Positions 32,577 to 45,276 of a stretch of 64,000 nucleotides of DNA are shown in pieces. Position numbers and translations under genes: made by a program. The DNA comes from Rhynchospora pubera (lineage: Eukaryota; Streptophyta; Magnoliopsida; Poales; Cyperaceae), in NCBI GenBank assembly GCA_028095005.1, contig CM051459.1:135991657-136055656 (forward strand), read 5' to 3'. Under the pieces are notes generated by a model, which was not told the origin of the DNA, did not search any database, and was given only the letters and a program-made list of their open reading frames with translations. Every line of letters begins with the position of its first letter. Positions within the stretch are counted from its first letter, which is position 1.

Positions 32577-34508
32577 ATTATTCTTTTCCCCATCTCCTTC
32601 GCATGGTGCATTAATCAGTGCGTTTTCTTATGTTATCCTCTCGGCCATCTATTATTGAGGTTTTAATGGGCTGGAACGCTTACACCTTGGTTTTATGTTC
32701 TTGGAGTTAATATATAATATAACATTATGTAAAAGTGAAGTGTCAAATATGATTTTTTTTTTGTCTTGAAAAAATTTTGTGGGGTGGTATGAAATTATGA
32801 AATGGTTCGGGGAGGAGGGTAATGGTCTGTACAGTTTATAAAATGCATGTTAAAATTCTTATATTATATGTTTCCATTAGTAATGCAAATAACACGTGAT
32901 TTATGTCCATCCTACAAATTTACAAAAATTAAGTTCGAAGGATTTTTTTGGTTAATTGCGAAAAGCTGAACAAACATATTTAATTAATCTTTTTTTTTTG
33001 GAAATTTTAACAAAACATGGACGACTAAATGATATTGCTAAAAAGTTAACGACAAGTATTATCATTTTGTTTTTTCGGCCTCTTTTTTTTTTTTTTTTTT
33101 TTTGTTTCTACAGACTACAGATAGTAAATGTTGTAACCAAATCTATTATAGAAAATAAAGCTCATTTTTATTTGTTAAGAACTATCTATATATATAATTG
33201 ACAAAACAGGATAATCAATGAAAAGCACGTGAAAATTATAATGTTGTAAGTATATGTTTTATTTGTCTCAGACATGTCATGTCACCTATAGGGTGGTAGT
33301 GCTTCGGCCAGTCATTGCTCCGCCAGACAGAGGAAAAACAGATTGGTGCAACACGAAGAAAGGAGAGAAGAGGAGCAGATTGTAGACTTGTAGAGTCTTC
33401 AATTTCACAATCCAGGATCAAATGGTCATGCGATTCTCGTCAAGAGAGAGAGAGAGGAGAGAGATTGGAGGAGTGTTGGCTAGGTTTTCGAAGGACTTCT
33501 TTTCGGTGCCAGGAGAATTGAGGAAGAGAGTTGGCTAGACCGCTAGAGTAAACAGGTCGGGGACTCGTGCGGGGAGGAAGTTCAAAAGAAAAAAGAAAAA
33601 AAAAATTAGTCTGACAATATTGATTTTGTTTGGGATGCGATGAGATCATTGAGATAAGATCTAATGTTCTGGTTTTGTCCAAATGCATAGCAGTTGTGTG
33701 TATTAAAATTTTTCTTTATTTTTTTAGCACAACTGGTTGCCTGTATTTGTGTATGTCATCCTTTTTCGCCATCACACAAATAATGTTAATTTAATTTATG
33801 AAGTCATTCGAGAAATAAAAGTAATAATAATAATAATAAGTACACATACACGAAATATTTCTCTGGGGAAATGGATCACATACGTGGTTATCATTACTAG
33901 CTGGTGATTATTTTGATGACAATTAAAACTAATAAAACCTAACCCAATGGAACTCAAGTTCATTTTAGCTTTATTTAGTCTCGCAATCAATCATCAAGGG
34001 CTTAATTACTAAATTATTTATACTGGTTTGAGCTAACATGAATGAGAATAAGGATCAGTATATGCTACGGTCATCTTAAAATATATGGTATTTTTCTTCT
34101 GATGAAACCGGAAAGGTTCAGGCTGAAAAATTTTTTCGGATTATAATCGTAGTTTTAAGTTTATCACTAATTATATCACTTCCACCATATATATTTAAGA
34201 TCTTCTAGAACTAGAAAGGCTTACTCTGTTTTGCTCGATGAATTGGATTTTTTCCCTCAGTTGCAATCGTGAACAAATAGGTCAACTTATAATAACTTGG
34301 TTAGATATTAAGCTTCACATTGTAAAATGTGTTACAAAATTTTAAATGAATCTTGTATGAGAACAAGATGTGGATTTATTATGAAAAAACATCAGTTCGA
34401 TTTATCAAATAAAAAATTATAAATATTGTGTCCATCCTTAATTCCGCTTAAATTGACACTTTTCTATCTCACATCATTAAATTATTTCCAAATGACAGCA
34501 CCTGTCAA
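32577..34508. other. 3' flank of PAP copy 3, then intergenic
   Basis: 32590-32745 continues the PAP 3' flank interrupted by the LTR element (compare 17921-18065). Beyond that lie AT-rich DNA, T runs (about 33080-33102) and a GA-rich patch (33440-33470). No gene was recognised. Confidence 0.6.
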
Positions 34509-34549
34509 GGATATCCCTCTTTTTTCCCTCACGCCTTTCCACTATTTAA
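34509..34549 (+). promoter_or_regulatory. P1BS-like site and TATA-like box of PAP copy 4
   Basis: GGATATCC at 34509-34516 (fits GNATATNC) and CTATTTAA at 34542-34549; ATG at 34647. Layout matches copies 1 and 2. Confidence 0.6.
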
Positions 34550-34646
34550 GACAAAACCAACAGATTTGGAGAATCACCTCTCACCTCTGTTGTCATATCA
34601 AAAAGCAGAGAAACTGAGAAAGCAGAGAAAAACAGAGAAGGGTGAA

Positions 34647-37405
34647 ATGGGAAACCAAAGACTAGGATTTCATTGGGGTCTGATTTTTGTATTGGGGCTA
34701 GCTGTCCAGTGTAATGCTGGTGTGACAAGCACATATAGACGGAGACTGGAAGCATCTGCTGATATGCCACTCGATGCCGATGTATTTCAGCTATTTGATG
34801 ATGACAATCCAGATATCCCTCAGCAGGTGTATTCTAAAAATATATATATTGTTATAAACTAGTACTATTTGTGACATTAATTCTTTCATTTTTCTGATAA
34901 TGAGTAAATAACACATGTACGGTGAAGATTCACATTACTCAAGGAGACTATGATGGGTCGGCAGTCATTGTTTCTTGGATCACGCAAAATGATGTTGCCA
35001 CAAGCACAGTACATTATGGGACACTTAGCTATCGGCAGCATTCTGCCCAAGGAAATGTTACCCAGTACAAGTACTCTAACTACACATCCGGTTATATCCA
35101 TCATTGCACGCTCATGGACTTGGAGGTACAAAATTGAATATTCTAATGCATCATGATTTTGGTTTGTATTTTGATTTGCGTAATGATCACCACAGAACTT
35201 GTGCTGCATCTGGCTTAACAACTAAGAGGAGAATTTGACTTTTCTTATGGTTTTCATTTGCAGTTCAACAGCACATATGGTGGTACCATTTCAGCAAATG
35301 GATCAGTGAGAACTTTTTCTTTCACAACACCGCCTGAGCCTGGTCCTGATGTCCCCTATACCTTTGGAATAATTGGTAGGATGCTCCTGTCCTTGGAATT
35401 TTTTTAGGTTTCTTTATAATAACAAGAATTTGAATGGCATAACTTTCAGAAATAGTGAAATACAAATACTGTACAAACAATTACATAGACCCTTTTCACT
35501 CGATGACTTGAATGATATTAAGCTCTTATCTAAATTGCAGTTATTATATCATATTTTTTTGTCATTTAGTTAGTATATCATATTGATGCCAACAATGCAT
35601 TCTTAGATAACTGTTCAGATAACTCAATAGTACACACACAACAATGTAAAAGTGGCTGAGGATACTGTCAGGCACTTCCTAGAAAGGATGTAAATTTGAC
35701 ATCATAAAAATAAATGCAGGTGATCTCGGCCAAACCTTCGACTCAAACAGCACTCTAACACACTACAATGCAAATCCAAATGCTGCAGCCTTGCTTTATG
35801 TTGGTGATTTCTCTTATGCTGATAACTACCCGAATCATGACAATGTAAGATGGGATACATGGGGCCGGTTTATTGAGAGTAGTACGGCCTACCAGCCATG
35901 GATTTGGACCTTTGGAAACCATGAGTTGGATTTTGCTCCAGAAATAGTATATTCCAAAATCTTGAACTTCTGATTACTGAATTACTTCAATACAACCTCA
36001 CCTTCTGGAATTAATAATATATATGTCACATTTTCAGGGCGAGAGCATTCCGTTCAAGCCAGTATCATACAGGTACCAAACTCCGTATTCGGCATCAGGC
36101 AGCACAGAGCAATACTATTACTCAGTTAGACGTGCATCCGCACACATCATTGTCTTGGCATCATACTCTTCATATGGTGTACTATCTAGCAATACTGGTA
36201 TTATTTTTGAATTATCCAATATTTGTTTTATCCTCTAAATTTTGCGAGTTCTCTACTTGGAGGGAAATATACACCCCAGTACTCATGGCTCCAATCCGAG
36301 CTCAAAAAGGTGAACAGAACAGTGACTCCTTGGCTGATTGTTCTCATGCATGCGCCATGGTATAGTAGCTACAAATCTCACTATATGGAGGGTGAAACCA
36401 TGAGGGTCCAGTTTGAGGCATGGATGGTTCAATACAAGGTCGATGTGGTGTTTGCTGGCCACGTTCATGCTTATGAGCGCTCGGTAAGTAAATACATATA
36501 TTCATCCTGTTAGATTATGATCTGAATTGTTTTCAGAGACCCCATTGGGGAATAACTCTACTTTTTATCTTTTTCTTATATATGTAAGACTCGTGAATTA
36601 AGAAAATAAGGAGCTTCATCCTCACTGATATACTGTCTCTCTCTTTCTCTCTCTTTCTCTCTTAAGTTAGCAGTAGTAGGAGGCTAGGAGCAAAACCCTA
36701 ACACATTATTTACCAAATTGAATTAGTCAATTATCTTTTCGGAAGCTATATATATTCATTAATTTATCATACTGCTGTGCATGCAGTTTACATGTCTTAT
36801 ATTATCAGTATTTATCATGGATCAGGGTATAAGTATTGTTTTTAATTCAATGTACAAATATAATGAGAATTAATATAATTTGTTGACTGCATGTTGCACA
36901 AACATGTTTTCTTGTACTTCCAATGCAGCATCGTGTTTCTAATATTGCGTACAACATAACAAATGCGAACTGCTCGCCAGTGTCCGACAACAATGCTCCT
37001 GTATACATAACTGTTGGCGATGGAGGCAATGCGGAAGGCCTTTCTACAGAGTAAGCAATGCATGTTTACATTACTAAATATCTTTTTAACTATTAATTCC
37101 TTGCAGTCTTTTTTATTAAAAAATTGAACTCTATGCTTTTTCTTTCCTTCAAATTGAACTCTACGCATTTTTTCTGATATAAATTCTCCATTATTTTCAA
37201 CAAATGAATTGAATTATGCAGAATGACTCAGCCACAACCTAGCTATTCGGCATTCAGAGAGGCGAGTTTTGGCCATGGAATTTTTGATATCAAGAACAAG
37301 ACTCATGCTCTTTTCGAATGGCACCGCAACCAGGATGGTGACAATGTTGTTGCTGACTCTCTCTGGCTTACTAACCGATACTTCAACCCAACAAAGGACT
37401 CCTAG
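34647..37405 (+). CDS. PAP: Purple acid phosphatase, copy 4 (diverged)
   Basis: Third intact secreted purple acid phosphatase, 460 aa. Exons: 34647-34826, 34928-35125, 35264-35375, 35720-35946, 36038-36176, 36263-36483, 36929-37050, 37222-37405. A signal peptide is visible (WGLIFVLGLAVQC). Metal-site motifs are complete: GDLGQTFD, GDFSYADNYPNHD, GNHELDF, LMHAPWY, GHVHAYERS. It is the most diverged copy. Exon 1 has an acidic insertion (FDDDNPDIPQQ) instead of VPSGYNxPQQ, exon 2 is one codon shorter, and the start of exon 3 reads FNSTYGGTISANGS instead of the usual TYYYAVGEND. HAPWY replaces HSPWY. These changes fall in the N-terminal fibronectin-like domain and near the active site entrance, so substrate or partner differences are possible. 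The ATG is the first of the open frame with a good signal peptide. Confidence 0.93.
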
Positions 37406-37926
37406 AAATTGATTCCCACTTAATTTGCCACTTCCGATGCACTTCTGCTTGTTTGTTTGAATCCAGTTTGTGCCATAGAGTTTATTTAATTTGACAAGAT
37501 TATTATTATTATTATTTTGCTTATTTTTATCGTTTCCCTTCAAATCATGAGTTCTTAGACTTTTATGTGTTCGCCTGTCTCCGAATGACATTTCTATCTG
37601 CTTTAAAATAATCATTTAAAGATTAGACTAGTAGCCGGCTTGAAGAATATCAAGGCGGATATACTTCTGTAACAGTGGATAGCATATATCAGGCATACGG
37701 TGGCAACGAATCCAAACACAAAACATTATAGTTATTTCTAATATCAAGTTCGCTAAAAATGCATCTTATGCATTTTTTTTTTAAAAAAAAAAGGATTAAT
37801 AAGACATTAAGACAAAAAATAATGCATAACTGCCAAAATATTAAAATATTTCTACAATAACTATTTAATGTTAGTCAGATATCATCTTCCTTTTTCCGCA
37901 CATATTTCTGAAAAAAAACTCAAAAT
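37406..37926. other. 3' flank of PAP copy 4
   Basis: 3' UTR and AT-rich DNA with a short TTA repeat (about 37500-37516). No gene seen. Confidence 0.6.
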
Positions 37927-38552
37927 CAAGCTTTTAAATTTCGCCGAAATAACCGCGTTATTTCCGAAATTTCGGTTTTTCGGACAAAAATGCACCAACG
38001 TTACAGTTTCAAACCAGAAAAATGCGTAACACGTCATTTCCGAACTAACACCGTTATTTCGATAAAAAAAATTCATTTTTGCGGCGAAATAACGGAGACA
38101 GGAGAGACTTATAATACAACATAATTTTATATTGTATTATAGTATTAATTTATTATAGAGAGTAATTTTTTTCTTTCCGTTCTTTTTCCTTAGATTTTGT
38201 GCTTACTATTTGTTATTTCTCTTTGCTTAATTTCTTTCTGTTAGATTACACAACATTAGGATTAGTAATTTAATTGTGCTCTTTGCTTAATTTTTTTGCT
38301 TAAGATTAGATATTATAAAAAAATATAGATTATTAGCATATTCAAAAAATTAGATATTTGTATTATTAGCATATTAAAAAAAACATAGAATTCTGACTTG
38401 TACTGTAGTACTGCACACAAAAATACATATGAGTTTGGCACGGATGTTCGCATATATACACTGTTTATTTCGCCGTTTTTTCACCGAAAAAACGCCGCAC
38501 CGTTAAATCAACTCCAGACCATCATACCGAAAAAACGAAATTTAAAAGCTTG
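37927..38552. mobile_element. Non-autonomous hAT-type element, 626 bp
   Basis: Perfect 17-bp TIRs: CAAGCTTTTAAATTTCG at the left and its reverse complement at 38536-38552. The 8-bp target duplication CTCAAAAT is perfect (37919-37926 and 38553-38560). Subterminal regions carry repeated CGAAATAACG/CCGTTATTTCG and CGAAAAAAC phrases; the centre is AT-rich and non-coding. Confidence 0.85.
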
Positions 38553-38560
38553 CTCAAAAT

Positions 38561-39329
38561 ACAAACTAATTATTAAGTGCAATATTAGATTAAATAAAAC
38601 TTACTTAACACCGCATGCATCTTTAATTTTAGAAAAAAGTTAGATGGCAAAGACCTCCCTCTTTCTTAAAAAAAAAAAAATTTACTTAACACATTCAGAT
38701 ATATAAGACAGGTACACATGTTTGGACAACAAATAGCTAACAATAAAATCGTATTAAATTAAATAACAATATGTAAGTTTTAAATAAATTATTCATTAAA
38801 CCAAGAAAAATATTTCATACACAGATTTATTTTACATCAAATAGTGTAGCAGGAGATTTGGTGTTTGGCAATGACAAGTTTGACTTAGCTGTATCTATCT
38901 CCCAAATTGGACACCAGATATATCGCTTTGTACATATGGACATGAGTAGTGCTAGACCAGGAGAACACCATGCAAGTGCCGTTTATCTTTAATTAACCGC
39001 AACAATCCAACCAACAAATTGGGGCTCGATACAATTTCGGAATTCGGAGTTCGGACCTCAATCCTAGTTCATCCTCCATCAGCGTCTGGGTCAAACCAGC
39101 ACAGAATCACCTTCGTCTCCATTGTTCCCCCATTATCAGAGAAATTCTACCTGGCTGCATCAGAATTGATCTCGACTCTTGATCGAGTTGTAGTTGCACA
39201 AATATAGAAACCACCTCTGATCCGACCGCAAGTGACGTGAATGTGCCCAGCAGTGAAGCCCGAAATGCGGTCCCACCTGATGGGGAGACTGATCTTTTTA
39301 CAGAAGGATGTGAAGTAATAATCTTTTTT
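38561..39329. other. Intergenic
   Basis: AT-rich to about 38870, then more balanced sequence. A short ORF at 39019-39207 has no recognised domain. Confidence 0.5.
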
Positions 39330-39482
39330 GGTTCCGTTTGGATTGCTTAGGAATAAGAGAAATAATTTATTTTTAGACTGAAAGTATTGAGAAGTGTGTA
39401 ATTTTATGAAAAGTTTAGATTATTTATAATAAATTTACGCTTAGGAAGAAATTATTCCTCCTATTCCCATACGATCCAAACG
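39330..39482. mobile_element. Small MITE, degraded copy
   Basis: Begins GGTTCCGTTTGGATTGC and ends CGATCCAAACG, inverted ends of the family seen intact at 53948-54135. The interior also matches (AAGTGTGTAA, then ATTTATAATAAATT). Confidence 0.65.
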
Positions 39483-41630
39483 TTTGATTTCCTTGAGAGC
39501 ATGAACACGTTCCTCTTGCTGACCAACAAAGTGCTAACCTTCCATCCGAATCGTCTGATCTAATTTCGAGGGGCAGATTTTTACAGGCTGTACGAATCTC
39601 GACGGGCCTGACATTAATCACGGGGCATCCATCATTGATCAGAAGGTTCAGATCATAGATTTAAAAGATCAAGTTTATTCACGGGGCATCCATACTGAGG
39701 AAGCTTTTTAAAGCGGATGTATATCTGGAAGAACTAGGTTCGAATGAGGCAGAACTGCAGGAGAGGTTTTGTTAAGGGTCATGAAGTCGTACACAACTCC
39801 TACATAGTGGCGTGGCAGGTGCGGTTGCTCACGGTCAGTCATCTCTTAATGTGGGTCCGCTTGTAAGTTTTGTTGATTGATTTATGTAACGCAACAAACT
39901 ATCTTCATTTCTTAAACGGCTAATAAAATATATTTTAATAATGAGCAATAGATTATGATTTCTACAAATTAGCTTCCGTTCTCAAAATTGGATCGAAATT
40001 CTGAAAATTACGGTCATCAAAATGGGATTCGCATTGGCCCAAAATGATATCAAGTTATCAAGAACTCAATGGGTAGAAGCTATGACAAGTGTTACTGTTA
40101 TTAGTATCCCTTCTTCTTCTTTTTCGGCCTTGGGATAAAATAAAACTGAACATTTCTAATTACTTCCGTGCTTTACATCTTGAACATTTTTTTATCGATT
40201 TTCCATGCTGAATTCAGTTTTAATGCAACAATAATAAGGCAGAGACAGCGAGCGCACCACTATATTAAATTGCAGATTATACTTTCATTATTACATGCAG
40301 CGGAAAAGGGACAAAAGGAAAGAGTACTAAATTTTATTAACGAAATGGTGAAAGCTAACAAGTGGTTTGCATTGAAGAAGAACGATAATGCTTCTTTTTT
40401 TTAAAAAAAAAAAAGCAGGGATATTGACACCACAACTTTTCATTTTAATAAAGAAAAGCAAAGAGTTATTACAAACACAATACATTGCATATCAAATCCC
40501 CTTGAATCTTTATTGTACATCTACCAGTAGACAACCCCAACATCTATATCTTATTTTCTTATTGCATAAACCATAAATACAATTCAAACGTTCCGGAAAA
40601 CCAACAATAAGACTGAAGAAGGAGAAATAGCTCCAAATTAAATCAAGCTACCATAATATTTTTTTCGTTAAAAAATAATAATAATAATTAAAATTGGAAA
40701 AAGATTTGAACTTTACTTGCTTTTGCTAACGGAAATGGTAGTGTACGAAAAAGTTTTACTTTTATTAAAAAAGAAACTTAGAAAAAAAAGATAAAGTTTA
40801 TATTGATGACATGGTCAAAGTGGCTACAAAATAAAGTTATCTGCCAAACAATTTAAAGGACCGGAATATTTTCTTTCTTTCTTTTGAGAACATTGTAAAA
40901 GGACCAAGATCTAATTTAGGCCTCGAGCATCTGTTGTACCTCCTGCCTATAGAAGCTTTCTTCTTTTTTTTTTTTTTTTTTTTTAAGGCTAGACACGGCA
41001 ATAGCCGCATCAGCAATTGTATTATAGTAACCAAAAAGAATTTTAAAAAATGTTAAAAATTAAAAAGAAAAAAACTAAAAAAACAAAGAAAACCAAAGAG
41101 CAAAGATAAAATAGCTAATCGAACAAGCTATAAACTAGAGGAGGGAAAAAAAATAGAAGCTTACTTTCACAATTGACAATAGTAGTTCTTTTTTAAAATT
41201 CAAATTTCCTTAAATTGTTGATGGTAATTAACCTTTTTTTTTAATGGAACAATTTTTCCCATCACTTATATTGAATGATGCAAAATTGTAAAGGCAACTG
41301 GGGATAAGAGTTTTTTGCAATAGTTGCATACCCTGGATCCCTCTGCGCGTAAAGCGTACAAAGATCTAGTCAAGAGTTTTTGCGATGTATGTCTATCAAA
41401 AAAGAAAACCTCAAAGTTTGAAATCTTTTTTCCCCTACAAAGTACAAATTGTTCCTTGAATTGGTATATTACAACTGACGCCTCCGCCTCCCATCCCTCC
41501 CCAGTTTAATTTGACATCATATGGGCCCTAGTTCGCTGAGAAGTCTGTTTCGCGACTTAGTTCAACCACCACATTTACAAAATTAAAAAGAAAAACAGCA
41601 CAAGTATTAATTATAATACTTTGTTATAAG
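39483..41630. other. Intergenic
   Basis: No gene recognised. A CACGGGGCATCCAT phrase occurs twice (about 39619 and 39679). Several A/T homopolymer runs are present (40395, 40965). Confidence 0.5.
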
Positions 41631-42200
41631 TAGTGTATTGCAAACGTGTCGTGTCGTGTCGTGTCGTGTTAAACACGCGCGTGTTAGAGCTCGTGTCATG
41701 TCGTGTTGACACGAGTTAATATTTTCAACGTGTCGTGTCAAATGAAAGAATTGGTTAACACGACACGTCTAACACGACGTGTTAAACATGTTAAGCCATA
41801 TTATAATTTATTCACTAAAATGTCATTAAAAATATTTAAATAATTTTTAAAATAGAAAAATATAATAAATTATTGAAATTTCATATATTAAAATAAAAAT
41901 TAATGATTGAATCAAAAGATTATGAATAAAAAGTTATTAAATTAATAATATAAACTCAATATAAGTTAATAAATTTTAAATAATAATAATTTTTATCGTG
42001 TCAACTTGTGTCACGTGTCGTGTCGTGCCGTGTCACGTGTCAACTCGTGTCGTGTTAAGACGTGTCAATGTTTGAAAATCTTCAACACGACACGACTTTG
42101 ACACGACACGCTGACACGCACGTGTCGTGCTAATTTCATAGACGTGTCGTATTGTGTCGTATCAACATGCGTGCGTGTCGTGTCATTTTGAAAAACACTA
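41631..42200. mobile_element. Non-autonomous hAT element with GTGTCGTGTC subterminal repeats
   Basis: 570 bp with termini TAGTGTATTGCAAA (left) and TTTTGAAAAACACTA (right; reverse complement TAGTGTTTTTCAAAA). The target duplication GTTATAAG is a perfect 8 bp (41623-41630 and 42201-42208). Dense CGTGTCGTGTC/GACACGACACG repeats fill about 170 bp at each end, presumably transposase binding sites. The centre is AT-rich without coding. Confidence 0.9.
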
Positions 42201-43492
42201 GTTATAAGGTACCGTGCTCGGATGGGAGGTAGCTGTCCGGTGCAAAATTAAAGGTAACTAGTTCTATTCTCGCGCGTTACGCGATGCATTTCTATTTGAA
42301 TATGCCGCGAAATCATTTCTAATGAGCGTGAATATATTATGGATGATATAAATACAGGCGCATATATAAGCAGTTTGAACGACACAATTGCATAAAAGTA
42401 TCATTCATATAAGGAATCCCAAACCAATTGCCACGGAAAAAAAAATCTAATATTGATCGATAATTGTATATATCTCGATACTCTAATGGTTCTGATTTCA
42501 TTTCAGTTATTAGCGTAATTAGCAGTTCAACCAAGCAATAAAAAAATAATAAATTCAACATTATACCTTTACTTGATCTAACGCATCTGCAATATTGTTC
42601 AAACAAATGTAATAGGTAGTTTAAGCAAGCAGTAAAATCTTGAAGTTCAAAGGTATGCAGTTCTAGCAATTATCCATATTAAATCTCCATGCAAAGTTTA
42701 CAAAGAACAAACAGTAACTGATGTTGTGAAACGCTTTCTTAATGAGTAAGTATCAATATGGTATAAAATGCTTTTGTAAAGTGATATATATCTGTGATCA
42801 TCATTCGTATAAGATGAGATGGACAATTCTTTTGTCAGGTTTTACACCATTAAGCTGACAAAATCTTATGTTCCTACAACCATATAATCAAAGTTTAATA
42901 AGCAAGAAGCATGATATCTTTACATAAGGCAATAAAGTGCTGAAATTCTATTCTACATAAGAAAATGAACATTTAAATATGCCACACAGGTAGAAGCACA
43001 ATAACAACAACAAAAGTTTAAATATAGCTCATATTATTATTATTATTATTATTTTGAATAGCTGCTAGTAGGCTATGCATTAATACTTAATAGCAGTTAC
43101 AACAGAAAGATAGGTTTCAAGACATAAAACATCTAATACCCCTGCATCACACTAATCCCTCAGACTCCTCTCTAAAGAAACTAATTTTAACTAAAAGAGA
43201 GAAAAGAAAATCAATAACATCAAGATTAACACTATCCCTAATTAAAAAACTGCTACATGGGATCCGAAGGGGTGAAGGCTAACTTAACAATGAAATTATG
43301 GTGGACCTTGTTGAACCTGCTGAAAGAACCTCACATCAATGCTCAAGCCAATGTCGTGCTCAAATATGACTGATGCCACTGGTAGTCCCTGATAACTGGT
43401 AGCTCTCCTTCTAACATGATTATAGCTAATATCGTTATAACACACAATTGACATCTCCTTCAACCACTATTATTCCTTGTGCTTTCTAATTT

Positions 43493-43540
43493 GAAACCCT
43501 AAACCCTAAAACCCTAAATCCTAAACCCTAAACCCTACGG
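43493..43540 (-). repeat. Interstitial telomere-like repeats
   Basis: Six to seven imperfect units of CCCTAAA (plant telomere repeat TTTAGGG on the other strand), with small variants such as CCCTAAAA and CCTAAATC. Confidence 0.85.
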
Positions 43541-43689
43541 AAGAAAAATATAAACTCAATTGAAAGAAAAAAGGGAGCAAAACTGGTAGACAACGTCTGG
43601 AGAATCTGGTCCTTAGTAAATATATTAAATGAGACCAAATCAACGAAACAAAGTAGATTCAATAAAAAAAATGTAATATTTGGCAAAGA

Positions 43690-44223
43690 ACAGTGATTTA
43701 AATAGCGCCGCTATGAATCGCAATAGCCCCTCTATAGCGGTACGACTTGGTTGACCGCTATGGTGCTAAACTAAAAGTGCCGCTATAGCGGTGTTCAATG
43801 GTATATAGTAATATTACTTACAATTATATTTATTTTTGGCCTTTTATTTCTTATGGTGACTATAATGGTAAAAATTATCAAAATATAGATGCATTATAAT
43901 GGTATTTTAGAGAAATATAGCGACACGATTTATTACGTGATAGTATAGAATTAGAATTATGAACATATCTTTGACATATAAATTCCGACCGACTTGATCT
44001 GTCTATTGCAATAATGGATTGTAAAGTGTATGTGTTAAATTTAACTATCATAACATGCATATAATGTAATATGATATTTAATTTTTAATTAAAAATATGT
44101 ATATGATGTAATAAATAAGTACATTTGTACATGTCCGTTATGATCCCATAGCGGCCGCTAAATGACCGCTACCCGCTATCCGCTATGACATGAGGTCGTC
44201 CGCTACCAATCCGCTACCAATCC
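43690..44223. mobile_element. hAT-like remnant with TAGCGG repeats
   Basis: Starts near CAGTGATTTAAATAGCG and ends near CGCTACCAATCCTA, with many CCGCTAT/ATAGCGG repeats at both ends (43712-43795; 44148-44215) and an AT-rich middle. No clean TSD was found, so boundaries are approximate. Confidence 0.45.
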
Positions 44224-45177
44224 TAGTTGGCTTGTTTAATCCCCAAAATCATCAAGCAAGTCCAGCAATAGAGGCGAGAAAGAGGCCATACAATGAAGTG
44301 AAGGCCCTAGTCAACGACCAGATGCGAGAAAATAAAGATCGAGAAAACTCCAATCTCCCTTCGAAAAGGCAAACAAAAAATGTGAGCACAAAATCAATGA
44401 TGTCAGTATAATTTCAGTATAATTTTTAGTAAAAACAATGGTCTCGGTATAATTTCACTCATCACAGCTTAGGTGTGCAACCTCACAGAGTCACAGTTTC
44501 TAAACCAACACCTGCCATAGAAATCTGCATGCTATGATTTCACTGCTGACTACACAGTATAGGATATTCTATATCTTATCCTACTTAAGTGAAACAACAA
44601 TCACTACGATCATCTTGACCTATTCATCATACTAAATTGAATATTTTATTTGACCCTTAAAAAAATGTAAAAATACACTGTCATTATTTGATTATAGGAG
44701 AAGCACTAAATGACACAAAAATCTCGATAAAATTACTAAAATAGAAAGGTACAGTTTGTACCGCCCTACTATTTGCTGGCACCAGTTGGCATCTTCTTTT
44801 GACTATATTTCCTTTATTTCCTGATCAAGAAGATATATCATATATAAATATAATTAAATAAATTTGAGTGGTAAGTTGATCACCAATATTGGCAAAAGAA
44901 ATAAAATTAAGCCGCTCATGAGTGATGCACTTAAGAAAATTGATTATCATCAACACTACTTTTGGACTTTCACATACATTAGCACCATTATAATTAACAC
45001 AACAGAAGTAAATAAAAAAAAACAAAAAAAATAATATTTCAAGATCGCATCAGATTTTGATCAGACATAGTAATCCATTCCAATTGATGGGCTAAGGCCA
45101 GACTATTTATCATTCTATTAGTGTAGTCCTAACATAAACTAATAATTGTTCTTGTATAAGATCTTTCATCGTTGATA

Positions 45178-45217
45178 ACATCTTTTATTTCACTTAATTA
45201 AGTGAAATAAAAGATGT
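45178..45217. repeat. Perfect 40-bp palindrome
   Basis: Left half ACATCTTTTATTTCACTTAA is followed without spacer by its exact reverse complement. The right half flows into three tandem copies of a unit containing AAGATGTAGCTATATAGTAA (about 45211-45276). Confidence 0.95.
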
Positions 45218-45276
45218 AGCTATATAGTAAAAAAGATGTAGCTATATAGTAAAAGATGTAGCTATATAGTAAAAAA
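45207..45276 (+). repeat. Three tandem copies of a 20-24 bp unit
   Basis: AAGATGTAGCTATATAGTAA repeats three times with variable A spacers, directly after the palindrome. Confidence 0.9.

Larger units (their letters stand above)
13208..32750 (+). repeat. Tandem segmental duplication carrying PAP copies 2 and 3
   Basis: Unit 1 is about 13208-18344 and unit 2 starts about 18345. The start of unit 2 (ATAACAAATCA, then CCAATAGTACAAGTTT) matches DNA about 5.1 kb earlier at 13210-13255. Homology continues through the promoter (13770-13830 against 19065-19140), intron 1 (14305-14355 against 20698-20738; 15480-15710 against 26570-26760), exons 2-8 and the 3' flank (17921-18065 against 32590-32745). 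Unit 2 has grown to about 14 kb through nested insertions: two hAT-like elements, a MULE and an LTR element. Confidence 0.8.
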
